A stretch of DNA of 64,000 nucleotides, taken from Nostoc calcicola FACHB-3891 (GTDB lineage: Bacteria; Cyanobacteriota; Cyanobacteriia; Cyanobacteriales; Nostocaceae). Shown here one piece after another: positions 25,468 to 34,813 of the stretch. The translations under genes were made by a program, and so were the position numbers. Position 1 is the stretch's first letter. Every line of letters begins with the position of its first letter. Location: assembly GCF_014697355.1 (NCBI RefSeq), contig NZ_JACJRQ010000036.1, positions 1 through 64,000 on the forward strand, read 5' to 3'. The notes under the pieces were generated by a model. The model was not told the DNA's origin and searched no databases. It saw nothing but the letters and a program-made list of their open reading frames with translations.

Positions 25468-25721
25468 GATACTGGGGGTTGGGGAATTTGAAATGTCTAC
25501 CTATAACGCTAGTATTCCCAAACCATCAAGAGTAAAGCGCGATCGCTACTTTTTTATACTCGTTTTCATGATTACTTAAAATATCAACCCACCAAGATAA
25601 AGATGTGTCTAATTTGCGATACCTGCAAAACTTACAATATCATTGATAAAAAAGTCTGAGCTGCCCAATCCCTGTATGATAAACATTAGAAACCTTTTGT
25701 AATTATTTGAAAAGTGGGACT

Positions 25722-25811
25722 ATGGAGATTTTGACACTAGGTTGGGTATCGCTGTTAGTTGTGTTCACTTGGTCAATTGCAATGGTAGTCTGGGGACGTA
25801 ACGGACTGTAG
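25722..25811 (+). CDS. petN: Cytochrome b6f complex subunit PetN
   Basis: A 29-residue single-span protein, MEILTLGWVSLLVVFTWSIA then MVVWGRNGL. This is the full-length subunit VIII of the cytochrome b6f complex in the thylakoid membrane, needed for assembly and stability of the complex. The sequence is essentially diagnostic. It is followed after 4 bp by a second tiny ORF, forming a probable two-gene operon. Confidence 0.95.
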   Translation: MEILTLGWVSLLVVFTWSIAMVVWGRNGL

Positions 25812-25815
25812 AGGT

Positions 25816-25980
25816 ATGGTAGAAAGTCCATTCCTGAGTATTTTGGCTTTAGTTGCTGTAGTGCTACTCTTAGTAGTCACTGGTGGTATTGGTTATTTGA
25901 CCCTGGCAGATTGGCGCGATCGCCGTCGTCGAGATGAAGAAAAACGCACCACTGGCAGCACCACTCCCAAGCGGCGATAA
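25816..25980 (+). CDS. 54-residue single-span membrane protein coupled to petN
   Basis: The ORF opens at ATG 25816, 4 bp after the petN stop, with AGAGG overlapping that stop. It encodes one transmembrane helix (ILALVAVVLLLVVTGGIGYL, about residues 9-28) followed by a strongly basic tail (DWRDRRRRDEEKRTT...PKRR). The codon pattern and a HIP1 site in the tail look native. I do not know a name for it. Its tight coupling to petN suggests a thylakoid or cytochrome b6f-associated peptide, but that is inference. Confidence 0.75.
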   Translation: MVESPFLSILALVAVVLLLVVTGGIGYLTLADWRDRRRRDEEKRTTGSTTPKRR

Positions 25981-26420
25981 TCCCCTCGTCGTTGAAAAAT
26001 CTTTTTGTAGGGACATGATATTGTCATGTCCCTACATTATTTTATTAGCCGCATTTCGTGAGTCTACAACCATACTTTTTTGTTGGGGCTGCTGGTAAGC
26101 CGCTTCTTTACTGGGCAGTGGCAAGATGTTCTAAAATTTGCCAGGAGTCATACCGTTTCACCAAATATCTGATACAGATACATGAGTAGGGGCGTACAGC
26201 TGTACGCCCCTACAGCTGTACGCCCCTACAGCCGATTTATATGTTGCAAAGATTTTTGGAAATGGTATTAGAGCAAATTCCATAATTTTTCTGTTTTTTA
26301 CCGAATTCCCAGTCCCTAATCCCCAATCCCCAATCCTTTTTAGACAGATAGTTGTTACCTTTGCGATGGTTGAGGGAATTATGAGATGGAGAACTTTTAA
26401 TATTTAAAATTCCCCAGGGA
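25981..26420. other. 440-bp intergenic region with GTAGGGGC palindrome copy 3
   Basis: Contains a perfect 28-bp palindrome at 26186-26213 (ends GTAGGGGC/GCCCCTAC, centre GTACAGCTGTAC). It is followed immediately by a duplicated right half at 26214-26229, as if copied by replication slippage. A GGGACATGA/TCATGTCCC inverted repeat at about 26011-26034 may terminate the petN operon. No gene seen. Confidence 0.7.
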
Positions 26421-29400
26421 ATGGAAAACTCCTCTATTATTCAACCCATAGAACCAAATTCAGAACAGCAAGAATCTCATTCTGATGTCACATTCTCCTG
26501 GCGTCAGAATGAGCAACAAAAAGCTTTGTCGGGAGTTATTGCCCGAATTCGTGAATCTTTAGATATAGACGCGATTTTTAAAATTACAGTTACGGAAGTC
26601 CGCCAACTGCTGAAAAGCGATCGCGTTGGTGTGTTTCGTTTTTATCCCGATTTGGCATGGGAAGGAGAATTTCTTTATGAAGATGTGGGAAGTGAATGGA
26701 GTTCAGCACTAGCAGCCAAAGTGCGCGATCATTGCTTTGCTGAAGATTTTGCATCACTGTACCAGCAAGGTAGAATTAAAGCAACAGCTGATATTTATCA
26801 ACTTAGCGCCAGTGATTGCTACGTCCAGATTTTAGAAAGATTTCAAGTACGCGCCAATATAGTTGCTCCTTTGTTGAAAGGTAAAGATTTATGGGGATTA
26901 TTGTGTATTCATCAGTGTCATAGTCCTCGGCAATGGGAAACATCAGAAATTGAGTTTGTGCAACTGATTGCCGAACATCTAGGAGTAGCTTTACAGCAAG
27001 CAGATTACCTAGAACAAGTGAAGCTACAATCGGCACAACTAGCACAAGCAAAAGCTAAAGAAAAAGCAGCAGAATGGCAGAGAACCATAGCCATAACTAT
27101 TGAGAAAATTCGTCAGTCCCTGGACTTGGAAAGCATTTTCCGCACCAGCACCGCAGAACTTCGACAGTTACTAAATGCCGATCGCGTGGCAATTTATCGC
27201 TTCAATGCAGATTGGAGTGGTAAATTTGTCTTTGAATCAGTGGCAGAGGGTTGGATATCGCTGATAGATGAGCAAGTGCGCCAGCCAGAATTGAACGAAA
27301 ACATCAGCGAATGTAGTGCTAAAGATTTAGCTAAACCCCCAGTTGCTGATACTTATTTACAAGAAACGTCAGGGGGTCGCTTTAGCAGAAGTGAAGTATA
27401 TCGTATTTGTAATGATATTTACAATGCAGGCTTTAGCGACTGCTACATTAAAATTTTAGAAATTTATCAAGCAAAAGCTTACGCGATTATTGCTATTTAC
27501 CACGGTCAAAAGCTCTGGGGCTTGCTAGCAGTATATCAGAACACTGGAACTCGTGATTGGCAAGAAGATGAGGTTTACTTGCTCACCCAAGTTAGTACCC
27601 AACTGGGTGTAGCTTTGCAGCAAGCAGAATTCTTACAACAAATGCAACTCCAAGCAGCACAAATCAGTAAAGCTGCTGAAAGGCAAAGGGCGTTAGCCAA
27701 CACCGTCGAAAAAATTCGTCAGTCGCTGGAAATTGAAGCTATTTTTAAAACCACTACTCAAGAAGTCCGACGGTTATTAGAAGTAGAACGAGTAGCAATT
27801 TATCGCTTTTATCCTGATTGGAGTGGCGAATTTGTCGCTGATTCCATTGTTGATGGTTGGACGCCAGTGGCTAAGCCCCAGCCTGTGACAGAAGGTGTTC
27901 TTGTGCAGGGAACTCAAGCAGGTAAGTATGCACGTAATGAGGTTTTTGTACCTATTTCTCAAGGTGAGAAACTTTGGGGATTGCTAGTAGCTTATCAAAA
28001 CTCCCAACCCCGTTATTGGCAAGATGAAGAAATTAACTTGCTGGCGCAAGTTGGTGTCCAATTGGGGGTAGCATTACAGCAAGCTGAATCTTTGAGAAAG
28101 GTGCAAGTACAAGCCCAGAAGCTGGCTAAAGCCACTGAAAGGGAGAAAGCCTTAGCCGCAACGGTAGAGAAAATTCGTCAATCTCTTGATATTAACACCA
28201 TCTTTGCTACCAGCACAGAAGAAGTCCGACGGCTATTAGAAGTCGATAGAGTGACAATTTATCGATTCCGGGCTGATTGGAGTGGGGAATTTGTCGCTGA
28301 GTCCTTAGCCCAAGGTTGGATACCAGTCAGGGAACTTGTAAGTGCGATCGCAGATGATTACTTGCAAAAGACCCAAGGTGGAAACTTTGCTAATGGTAAA
28401 ATACTAGTGATTAAGGATATTTACAAGGTTAATTATTCTGCCTGTCATGTTGCCTTAATCGAGCTAATTCAGGCTAGAGCATATATGATTGTGCCAATTT
28501 TTCAGGGGGAAAAACTCTGGGGATTACTAGCAGCATATCAAAATATGAAACCCCGTGATTGGCAAGAAGATGAAGTCGATTTGCTGATGCAGATTGGCAC
28601 TCAGCTAGGAGTAGGACTCCAGCAAGCGGAATTACTCGAACAAACTCAACGTCAAAAAGAAGAACTCACCCAGACTCTCAAAGAATTACAGCAGACTCAA
28701 AGCCAATTAATTCAAAGCGAGAAAATGGCAGGTTTAGGACAATTAGTTGCTGGTATTGCACATGAAATTAACAATCCAATTAGTTTCATTTACGGCAACA
28801 TCACTTATGTTACCGAACATGCTGAAAATTTATTAAAATTACTCCGTTTTTATGAAAAACAGCATCCCAAAATAACAGCAGACATTCAAAAACAAGCAGC
28901 AGAAATAGACTTAGATTTTATTGCAGATGACTTACCAAAAATTCTCACTTCAATGACAATGGGTGCAGACAGAATTTCTCAATTAGTATTGTCTTTACGA
29001 AGCTTTTCTCGACTCGATGAAGCTGAAATGAAACCCGTTGATTTGCATGAAGGCATCGACAGTACTTTGCTAATTTTACAACATCGACTGCAACCACAGA
29101 CTAATTCTTTTGCCATTGAAATAATTAAGGAATATGGTAATTTACCTCCGGTAGTCTGCTATGCGGCGCAAATGAATCAGGTATTTATGAATATTCTCAA
29201 TAATGCCATTGATGCTATAGAACACTCAGTAAATTTTGGTCAAATAATTGAGAATCCGAAAATATGGATTCGGACAAAAGTCCAAGAATGGAATACTATT
29301 TTAATTTGCATTGCAGACAACGGTTGCGGGATTCCAAAAATGGTGCGATCGCGCATTTTTGAACCTTTCTTTACTACTAAGCAACCTGGACAAGGTACTG

Positions 29401-29528
29401 GTTTGGGGCTATCTATTAGCTATCAAATTATTGTGGAAAAACATGGCGGTAATATTAAGTGCCTGTCTGAACCTGGTAATGGGTGTGAGTTCTGGATAGA
29501 AATTCCGATGAAATACAGAGTCAGTTAA
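26421..29528 (+). CDS. Four-GAF sensor histidine kinase, cyanobacteriochrome-like
   Basis: A 1035-residue soluble kinase with four GAF domains at about residues 35-200, 220-405, 425-555 and 575-745, joined by similar linkers (EKIRQSL motif before each). The kinase has phospho-His781 in GIAHEINNPI, N box MNILNNAIDAIEH, G1 DNGCGIP and G2 GTGLGLSISYQ. GAF4 carries the bilin-type Cys-His pair (Cys675-His676, SACHVALIE). GAF1 and GAF2 have Cys-Tyr at the same place (Cys133 and Cys341), and GAF3 has lost that segment altogether. Bilin-binding photoreception is plausible for GAF4 and possible for GAF1 and GAF2. The domains clearly arose by internal duplication. Confidence 0.9.
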   Translation: MENSSIIQPIEPNSEQQESHSDVTFSWRQNEQQKALSGVIARIRESLDIDAIFKITVTEVRQLLKSDRVGVFRFYPDLAWEGEFLYEDVGSEWSSALAAKVRDHCFAEDFASLYQQGRIKATADIYQLSASDCYVQILERFQVRANIVAPLLKGKDLWGLLCIHQCHSPRQWETSEIEFVQLIAEHLGVALQQADYLEQVKLQSAQLAQAKAKEKAAEWQRTIAITIEKIRQSLDLESIFRTSTAELRQLLNADRVAIYRFNADWSGKFVFESVAEGWISLIDEQVRQPELNENISECSAKDLAKPPVADTYLQETSGGRFSRSEVYRICNDIYNAGFSDCYIKILEIYQAKAYAIIAIYHGQKLWGLLAVYQNTGTRDWQEDEVYLLTQVSTQLGVALQQAEFLQQMQLQAAQISKAAERQRALANTVEKIRQSLEIEAIFKTTTQEVRRLLEVERVAIYRFYPDWSGEFVADSIVDGWTPVAKPQPVTEGVLVQGTQAGKYARNEVFVPISQGEKLWGLLVAYQNSQPRYWQDEEINLLAQVGVQLGVALQQAESLRKVQVQAQKLAKATEREKALAATVEKIRQSLDINTIFATSTEEVRRLLEVDRVTIYRFRADWSGEFVAESLAQGWIPVRELVSAIADDYLQKTQGGNFANGKILVIKDIYKVNYSACHVALIELIQARAYMIVPIFQGEKLWGLLAAYQNMKPRDWQEDEVDLLMQIGTQLGVGLQQAELLEQTQRQKEELTQTLKELQQTQSQLIQSEKMAGLGQLVAGIAHEINNPISFIYGNITYVTEHAENLLKLLRFYEKQHPKITADIQKQAAEIDLDFIADDLPKILTSMTMGADRISQLVLSLRSFSRLDEAEMKPVDLHEGIDSTLLILQHRLQPQTNSFAIEIIKEYGNLPPVVCYAAQMNQVFMNILNNAIDAIEHSVNFGQIIENPKIWIRTKVQEWNTILICIADNGCGIPKMVRSRIFEPFFTTKQPGQGTGLGLSISYQIIVEKHGGNIKCLSEPGNGCEFWIEIPMKYRVS

Positions 29529-29780
29529 AAAAAATTCCTTGCTCAAGTATAGAACCTCAGTCTTGTAGCCAAGTATAAGGCTTGTTTTAGTCCCGATTAT
29601 GCCGTCTTTAGTAAAGAGCGATCGCCATCTCAACTTAGATAAAAATTTCCTGCTTGAAGAAAATTCGGGCGCTTTTTCGATTTATAATACCTTGCTATAT
29701 CTTGATTTCAGTGCTTCTACCCTGCCAGAACCACTTTGATTGCGGCTAGAAATATATGAAATCTTATATTTTTAAATTGT

Positions 29781-30158
29781 ATGTCTTTTAAAATAGGCGG
29801 CATTGTGGGAGCGATCGCTATTTTCTTGACCAGTGGTACAGCCATCGCCGAAGATGCACAAAGGTATATCACTGTAGGCCATGATAAATTAGGAAACAGC
29901 ATAGCTCTGGACACAAAAAGTATTAAGGGTACGACCTATAAACTTTACGGCATGTATGGAGATGGTATCTTCGAGACTACATTCGATGCATCGTGTACAG
30001 AATCGCGCCTTTTCCTCAATCGCATAGCGATTTATGGTTCACAGGGAGAGCTACTTCAAGAAGATAAAGAAAAAGGAGAAATACCTTTTGTAGCAGATTC
30101 TTCACCAGGCAAAGGAATGCAATTTGTCTGTGAACAGATTGGCGCTCGTGGTTGGTAG
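29781..30158 (+). CDS. Secreted hypothetical protein
   Basis: A 125-residue protein with a signal peptide (residues 1-23, cleavage after TAIAE or AIA) and a mature domain starting RYITVGHDKLGNSIALDTKSIKG. It has two cysteines (DASCTESR, QFVCEQIG) that could form a disulfide. The pattern of a short beta-rich periplasmic domain recurs in cyanobacteria, but I know no function. Monocistronic. Confidence 0.65.
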   Translation: MSFKIGGIVGAIAIFLTSGTAIAEDAQRYITVGHDKLGNSIALDTKSIKGTTYKLYGMYGDGIFETTFDASCTESRLFLNRIAIYGSQGELLQEDKEKGEIPFVADSSPGKGMQFVCEQIGARGW

Positions 30159-30161
30159 GAG

Positions 30162-30290
30162 AGTGGGCAATACGGTTCGCATAAGCAGTATGAACTTCCC
30201 TTGTGGTCTGGGAAATGGTTTTGGGGTAAGGGGTAAAGGATGTATTTGAAACCTTTCCCCTTTCCCCTTTCCCCGAACCGTATTGGGCTA
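30162..30290. repeat. AATACGGTTCG/CGAACCGTATT inverted repeat
   Basis: AATACGGTTCG at about 30169-30179 and CGAACCGTATT at about 30275-30285 are perfect inverted copies enclosing about 95 bp that includes CCCCTTTCC repeats. It may act as a bidirectional terminator between convergent genes, or be a small MITE. Confidence 0.55.
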
Positions 30291-30337
30291 GAGAGGGATT
30301 TTTGGGTATTGGGTATTAGGTGTTCGGGATTGGGGTG

Positions 30338-30571
30338 CTAGTTTAAATTATTTGCGTTCTCAACTGCTGCCTTTAACTCTTCAAAAGTAATACTGCCGTC
30401 TTTGTCTGAATCATAATTTACTAGCAATTCCTGGGGACTAGTGGTATTTGTTTCTGATGAAATGATTGCACTTAAGCCAGGACTTAAAAAAAGATCGTTA
30501 ATGGATACTTTGCCATCTCGATCGCTATCTAAGGTATTAAAAAGAGATTGAAGCTCTTGCTCGGTTGCCAT
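30338..30571 (-). CDS. Two-EF-hand calcium sensor protein
   Basis: A 77-residue cytosolic protein with two canonical EF-hands: DSDRDGKVSINDL (about residues 15-27) and DSDKDGSITFEEL (about 54-66). All Ca2+-ligand positions (1, 3, 5, 7, 9, 12) are acceptable. Size and architecture match the calcium sensor EF-hand (CSE) protein described from Anabaena, which is specific to filamentous cyanobacteria and linked to photosynthesis and heterocyst regulation. I infer that it is the CSE orthologue. Confidence 0.85.
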   Translation of the reverse strand: MATEQELQSLFNTLDSDRDGKVSINDLFLSPGLSAIISSETNTTSPQELLVNYDSDKDGSITFEELKAAVENANNLN

Positions 30572-31346
30572 AAATTTCTATCTGAATTAGTTTTTCAACT
30601 TAATATCTCATTAATCTGTGATTAATCTCTCAAAATTAAATAAACTTGTATCTTTAGACGTAGAAACGGCTATCGCTGGGGCTTAGATCGGGTGTACACT
30701 TTGAGTCACAGGGTTTAGAGTCTGACGACGAAAATAAATCGATATGAACGCGCTTTCTTTCTAACGTAGCCAGATATACAGCTAATTTTCAGTCATGCCT
30801 TAGAAAATGACCGCGATGCCTACTTTGGGCTACGCTTACACACTTTGTTTGGTGTCAATCGTCAGGGTACTGAGTAATTCTTTAAGGTAGGAAAACGATT
30901 AATATCATGTCCGACTAATTAGTTATGATTCCCGAATCTATGCAGAAAACCAAAAACCCTTCCCCTCTGCTCAAGAGCTCCTCTGCCCCCCTGCTGCCTT
31001 AATGATAAGTCTTCAACCGGACATGATATAACTCGCCCAGAAGTTGAGCAGTGAGTACCAAGGCGGCTGCATTATGTCAACAAAGTAATTTTATTGTCAA
31101 TGAGCTTGAAAGTAGTCGCATTAATTGCTGTTTATTGACACATATTTAGCGTAGGCGCAGCCCGTCGTAGACATCGCTTTGAGTCTTGCAAAGTAATAAA
31201 GTCGTTGGTTGTTAACGTTGGTTCCGATCGAGAGTAATTTAGATGCGTTTGCCCTGGGGAGTTAAAAGTTAAGAGTAGAAACACGATTAATTGCGTTTGT
31301 ACAAAAGTTCAAAGTTATTCTCCCCATCTCCCCATCTCTCCACTCC
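30572..31346. other. 775-bp gene-free region with dispersed repeats
   Basis: No convincing ORF. Contains a copy of the GCGTAGGC-type palindromic repeat (about 31149-31178, GCGTAGGCGCAGCCCGTCGTAG) and a degenerate member of the GTAGAGACGCGATTAATC family (about 31275-31302). Most of it should carry the promoter of the EF-hand gene plus decayed sequence. Confidence 0.5.
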
Positions 31347-31946
31347 CTATGGACAATACAACGTGTCACGCGTATCTCGTCCCGTAATTGGATTAGTGCC
31401 TTTAGCAACTTTGCACAATTTTTTTTGTTCATCGGGACGCAGCAGTACATCGGTAAAATCTGCTCCGTCAATGATTGCACCATCAAACTTGGCGTTAGCA
31501 GCAAACGCCCCCTCCAATAGCGCATTTGTCAAATTTGCTTTGAAGAAGCGAGCTGAGTCTAAAGTTGCATTTCTCAAGTCAGAGCCTTCCAAATTCGCAG
31601 ACTCCAAATTTGCTGCAAAGAAACTGACACCACTTAAATTGGCATGGCTGAAGTTACTCTGGCGAAGATTAGCTTTGGTAAAGCTGGAGTCTGTTAAATC
31701 ACGTCCAGAAAAATCAGCTTCGACCAAAATTTCCTTATTATATTCGAGTGCCAAAGCTGTGGGAGCAAAACCCACGGTTGCGGTGACGCCAACTATTCCC
31801 CAAAGAAATAAGCTGAGTATGCTTGCCCAAATCAAATAATATCTTTTACGCTCCAACGGCAACTCATTGTGGGATGAGTTGAGCTGAGAAACTTTTACGC
31901 GATCGCTTAACCTAGAATTCATGGAATTCATCATATTTTTAGTCAA
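31347..31946 (-). CDS. Pentapeptide-repeat protein with N-terminal membrane segment
   Basis: A 199-residue protein. One hydrophobic segment (residues 38-58, LIWASILSLFLWGIVGVTAT) acts as signal or anchor and ends near ALALEYNK. About fourteen A(D/N)LXX-type pentapeptides follow, forming a right-handed beta-helix, e.g. KANLRQSNFSHANLSG. The C-terminal domain RPDEQKKLCKVAKGTNP...DTLYCP has two cysteines and is typical of thylakoid-lumen pentapeptide proteins. Function unknown. The exact start is uncertain, since Met 1, 5, 6 or 9 are possible. Confidence 0.85.
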   Translation of the reverse strand: MTKNMMNSMNSRLSDRVKVSQLNSSHNELPLERKRYYLIWASILSLFLWGIVGVTATVGFAPTALALEYNKEILVEADFSGRDLTDSSFTKANLRQSNFSHANLSGVSFFAANLESANLEGSDLRNATLDSARFFKANLTNALLEGAFAANAKFDGAIIDGADFTDVLLRPDEQKKLCKVAKGTNPITGRDTRDTLYCP

Positions 31947-32040
31947 TGACTAACCTTCCTCCATCTCATTATCCAAATATTAAATTTTCAAGAGATGCCG
32001 GGTTGATTTTTCTGTCGCTCACGGTGGTCACTTCCATTAG

Positions 32041-32132
32041 TGTGTATAACTGGATGATAGCCAGTCTAGCTTAAATCCAATCATGTGTATAAATAGAATT
32101 AAGGTAAGGCATCTTCAATCCAGTCATACACA
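32041..32132. repeat. 15-bp inverted repeat near the edge of the decayed element
   Basis: TGTGTATAACTGGAT (32041-32055) and ATCCAGTCATACACA (32118-32132) are inverted copies with one mismatch, separated by 62 bp. They lie just outside the first primase-type remnant and may be the end of a mobile element or a large hairpin. Confidence 0.5.
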
Positions 32133-32161
32133 TTGATGGATAACTGAGCGGCGATCGCAAC

Positions 32162-32403
32162 CTACCAGCCTGACGCTCTATCAGTGACGCTACCCAGGAC
32201 ACTAGGTGAGACTGTTAGCGGGTCGATGGCTTCTGGTGGTGCGCCATGCTTGTAAGTGCCTTCAGGGTCAAAATAACGGTCTTCAGGACACAGATAGAAA
32301 ACACGACGCAAGAAACCCATTTCACAAGTTAAGCCAGGTCGTAAAATAGCGTAGCCAGCTACCTTACGATTCCCATGTCTAATTAATTTATCAGCATTAG
32401 AAC
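32162..32403 (-). pseudogene. C-terminal remnant of an unidentified protein
   Basis: An open frame without a usable ATG at its beginning (an in-frame TAA lies just upstream). It reads NRKVAGYAILRPGLTCEMGF, then RRVFYLCPEDRYFDPEGTYK, then a Pro-rich end and a TAG at 32162-32164. It looks like the C-terminal end of a larger protein, with start and body lost. The next remnants upstream on the same strand are primase-like, so it may belong to the same plasmid- or element-type replication gene. Identity not established. Confidence 0.4.
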
Positions 32404-32513
32404 ATTACTTGAATATATGCCGAACATAGGGCATATCTTTTGGGGGAATCCTCCAAATAATTTCAGATTCCCAATTCAATGAATCTTCATCAGACATCTG
32501 AAAAAATGATGAT

Positions 32514-33139
32514 TTAATCTGTTGATTCATGGTCTTCTAATTTAATAATTGATAACTCTTCAGGATATAACCAAGTCGTGTATCTACCGTCAGGTTTGAT
32601 ACAGTAATACTGCTCATCTTTGAACTCAGCTACCTCTAATTTCAACCCATTTAATGCAGCGGCATAGCGAGTGCCTACATCAGTCGAGCAAACATTACTT
32701 CCCTGAGTTGGTAAACAGAGATATCCTCGCGCTTGATATCTCCTAGTCCTGCAACCCAACGTCCATTTTGATAGTGTTCTTGCCAGATTTTCTTCTCACC
32801 ATTGCCATCGTCTACACGAACTACCTTGACGACTATTTCGCCGCTCTTGTTTTCGTAGTACCACTCTCTCCTCTGCTTGGGTCTTGACTGTTTCTGCTGG
32901 TTTATTGGAGCGAGGTAGTGAGAGCCGTCATCGTCGTGCTTGCTGGTCTTGTACCACCCTTGAGCCAGTTCACCACGCTTGCATACATCTAATTCCCCTA
33001 CTCGGTAACACCAGTCAGGCTTGCCACAGTGACGGCACGGTTCATCCTTGCTGACGGGCATTAGCCCATTCTTCTGAGAGTAGTTGTTAGAAAACTTTAC
33101 ATTATTTTCTAGCGCAGTTTTGCGATTTGTTGCTACCAT
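32514..33139 (-). pseudogene. Truncated plasmid/phage-type DNA primase-like protein
   Basis: The first 154 codons (33139-32675) start MVATNRKTALENNV and contain a Cys/His zinc-ribbon-like segment, CRHCGKPDWCYRVGELDVCKR, then a linker and EWYYENKSGEIVVKVVRVDD. This resembles the N-terminus of large cyanobacterial plasmid or element primase/helicase proteins (DUF3854-like), which run to several hundred residues. It stops after VYQLREV. A second frame (32514-32759) continues with an 81-residue unrelated C-terminal piece ending KLEDHESTD. I read this as an internal deletion joining two fragments. Part of the decayed integrative element. Confidence 0.5.
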
Positions 33140-33843
33140 TGCTTCATATTTAAAATCGATAAATCAAAAGTAGCAGGACATTTTCATTTTGTCAGGCTGC
33201 TTTTTTTTGTTTCAATAAAAACGCTTTTAGTTGTTGCCTAGCAAGAGTTTCAGCCATAAAAACTTGTAGATATTGGCTTTTGATGATTGGAATATTTGAA
33301 ACTTGTATTGTGCTGTGGCAGTTGTCCAACAACTATATAATCAAAACTTATTACGAATACAAAATAAATATTTCGCTCTCGAAGTATCACTTTTCGCTCA
33401 CGGCTTCTCTGTTGTGAAAACTGTATGGCTTTTCCTGAGTTCCGTAACACCCCTTTTGTAGCGTTGTGTAGAAAACATTCTTGATACTGGTTAACCTGTT
33501 ACAAAAATGTTTTCTGCAAGATTGCATCTGTCTTTGAATCGCGTTGAATAGAAAACATTTTTCTGACGGGTTAACCTGTCTGAAAAACTTTTTCTGCAAG
33601 AGCCTTGACGGGCTTGCAGAGCAAGGGTTATGAAGGTAGGTAGCTAGATAAAGCACTCACTGAGATTTCGCTTCACCTCACTGATGCAATATCCCCTAGC
33701 GTCACCCCACGTAGCACGCTCAGCTAGTAACAGGTTTCGCTTATCTTCACTCTTCTCCTCACCGAATGCTTTGTTTGAAAACTAGCAGTTATGATTTGAT
33801 TCATGTAATATATCTATCTAAATGATTGAAAATAAATTAAAGT
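33140..33843. other. 704-bp noncoding region of the integrative element
   Basis: Lies between the divergent primase-like remnant and the small membrane protein. Apart from the two palindromic repeats at 33461-33600 I see no gene. Several ORFs here only traverse the repeats. Likely a control or origin region of the element. Confidence 0.5.
33461..33600. repeat. Two 60-bp direct repeats, each a palindrome centred on GGTTAACC
   Basis: Units 33461-33520 and 33541-33600 align without gaps (48 of 60 identical) and are exactly 80 bp apart. In each the dyad axis is in GGTTAACC, and about 18 of 22 positions on either side are complementary (GAAAACATT with AATGTTTTC in unit 1). A G-C pair in unit 1 (33483/33502) becomes C-G in unit 2 (33563/33582), a compensatory change. 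Iterons, recombinase/regulator operators or a structured RNA are all possible. Confidence 0.85.
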
Positions 33844-34332
33844 ATGTCGGATGTATTTGATTTACTAACGAAGTTTCCTGTATTGATTGGGATTATTATT
33901 GGTACTTTTTCAACTGTTGTCGGTAGTATATTAGCCTTAATTACAACCATAATTACTAATTGTTCTCAAAGACGCAGGGAAAGAGAACAATGGGTTAGAG
34001 AAAAACTACAAGAAATTTATAGTAATTGTATTAGTTCTCTTACAGCTTGGCATGGCTCAGGGTTACCTAACTATGAAGAATTTCCCAATGCCGTCAAGTG
34101 GTTGAATATTTTATTGATATATCACTCAAATATATCTAATAAAGATTTTTTAACTTTTCCAGAAGAAATTAGTTTATTCTCTAGCCAAAATTGGAAACTG
34201 TTGGCAGAAAAATATAATAATATGGGGCTAGATTATAATGCAAATTTTATCGGTGAACCTCTTGCAGCAACAAAAGGATTGATGAATCGTGTCATTAAAT
34301 TGGCATCAGTAGACAAAAGATTACATGGTTAA
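33844..34332 (+). CDS. Hypothetical protein with N-terminal membrane helix
   Basis: A 162-residue protein with one hydrophobic helix at about residues 11-38 (VLIGIIIGTFSTVVGSILAL), a basic stop-transfer region QRRREREQWVREKL, and a helical cytoplasmic domain. I recognise no family. The low-GC, HIP1-free composition and its place beside the element genes suggest it travelled with them. A hairpin terminator follows at 34427. Confidence 0.6.
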   Translation: MSDVFDLLTKFPVLIGIIIGTFSTVVGSILALITTIITNCSQRRREREQWVREKLQEIYSNCISSLTAWHGSGLPNYEEFPNAVKWLNILLIYHSNISNKDFLTFPEEISLFSSQNWKLLAEKYNNMGLDYNANFIGEPLAATKGLMNRVIKLASVDKRLHG

Positions 34333-34426
34333 ATGACAAGTGGGGGCTGTGGGAGTTATTCATAATGCTAGAATGCCGCAGTTGTAATTTACATATTTTA
34401 TACAGCAATCAGGCAGATAAAATAAT

Positions 34427-34455
34427 CCTCTAGAGATGATATCTAGAGGTATTTT
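34427..34455 (+). terminator. Rho-independent-type terminator
   Basis: CCTCTAGA and TCTAGAGG form an 8-bp stem with a 7-nt loop, followed by TATTTTTATTT. It sits about 95 bp after the stop of the membrane protein gene. Confidence 0.7.
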
Positions 34456-34507
34456 TATTTACTCAAATTAATAGCATTGACAAGGAAGCAGCCGCAGCAA
34501 TATCTAA

Positions 34508-34765
34508 TTATTCAGTAACATCTTTATCATCATTTTTTAGTGCCTGAAAGCTCAGTGTTAACTTCTGCCAGAGTGACTCAATTTCCTCATAGCACTCCTG
34601 TGAAGAAATTTTTCCTATAGTCTGAAGATTGCACAGATAAGAGACAGGTTGAGAAAATTCTTGAAGATTAGCATTAAATAAAAAATTTTGAGGCGTGTAC
34701 TTACCAAGATATCGATAACGCTGGTAAATAAAATTGTTTTTATCTATCTCATCGTAGTGATCCAT
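34508..34765 (-). CDS. DUF7219-like small protein
   Basis: An 85-residue cytosolic protein. The pattern YLGKYTPQNFLFNANLQEFSQ then VSYLCNLQTIGKISSQECYEEI and a Trp-containing C-terminal helix matches a cyanobacterial family of unknown function that I recall as DUF7219. It is unlike its element-type neighbours and may be a captured or resident gene. The family number is from memory. Confidence 0.6.
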   Translation of the reverse strand: MDHYDEIDKNNFIYQRYRYLGKYTPQNFLFNANLQEFSQPVSYLCNLQTIGKISSQECYEEIESLWQKLTLSFQALKNDDKDVTE

Positions 34766-34813
34766 ATAAAAATCCTAGTGATGAAAATCTTGTTTTTACA
34801 ACCATGTTGTTCG

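Noticed and set aside
31291..31839. 182-residue plus-strand ORF
   Set aside because: It is antisense to the pentapeptide-repeat gene; its Lys/Ser/Ala periodicity simply mirrors the repeats on the other strand.
33250..33656. Two minus-strand ORFs of 66 and 89 codons
   Set aside because: They cross the 60-bp palindromes, have no family-like features and no good ribosome-binding sites.
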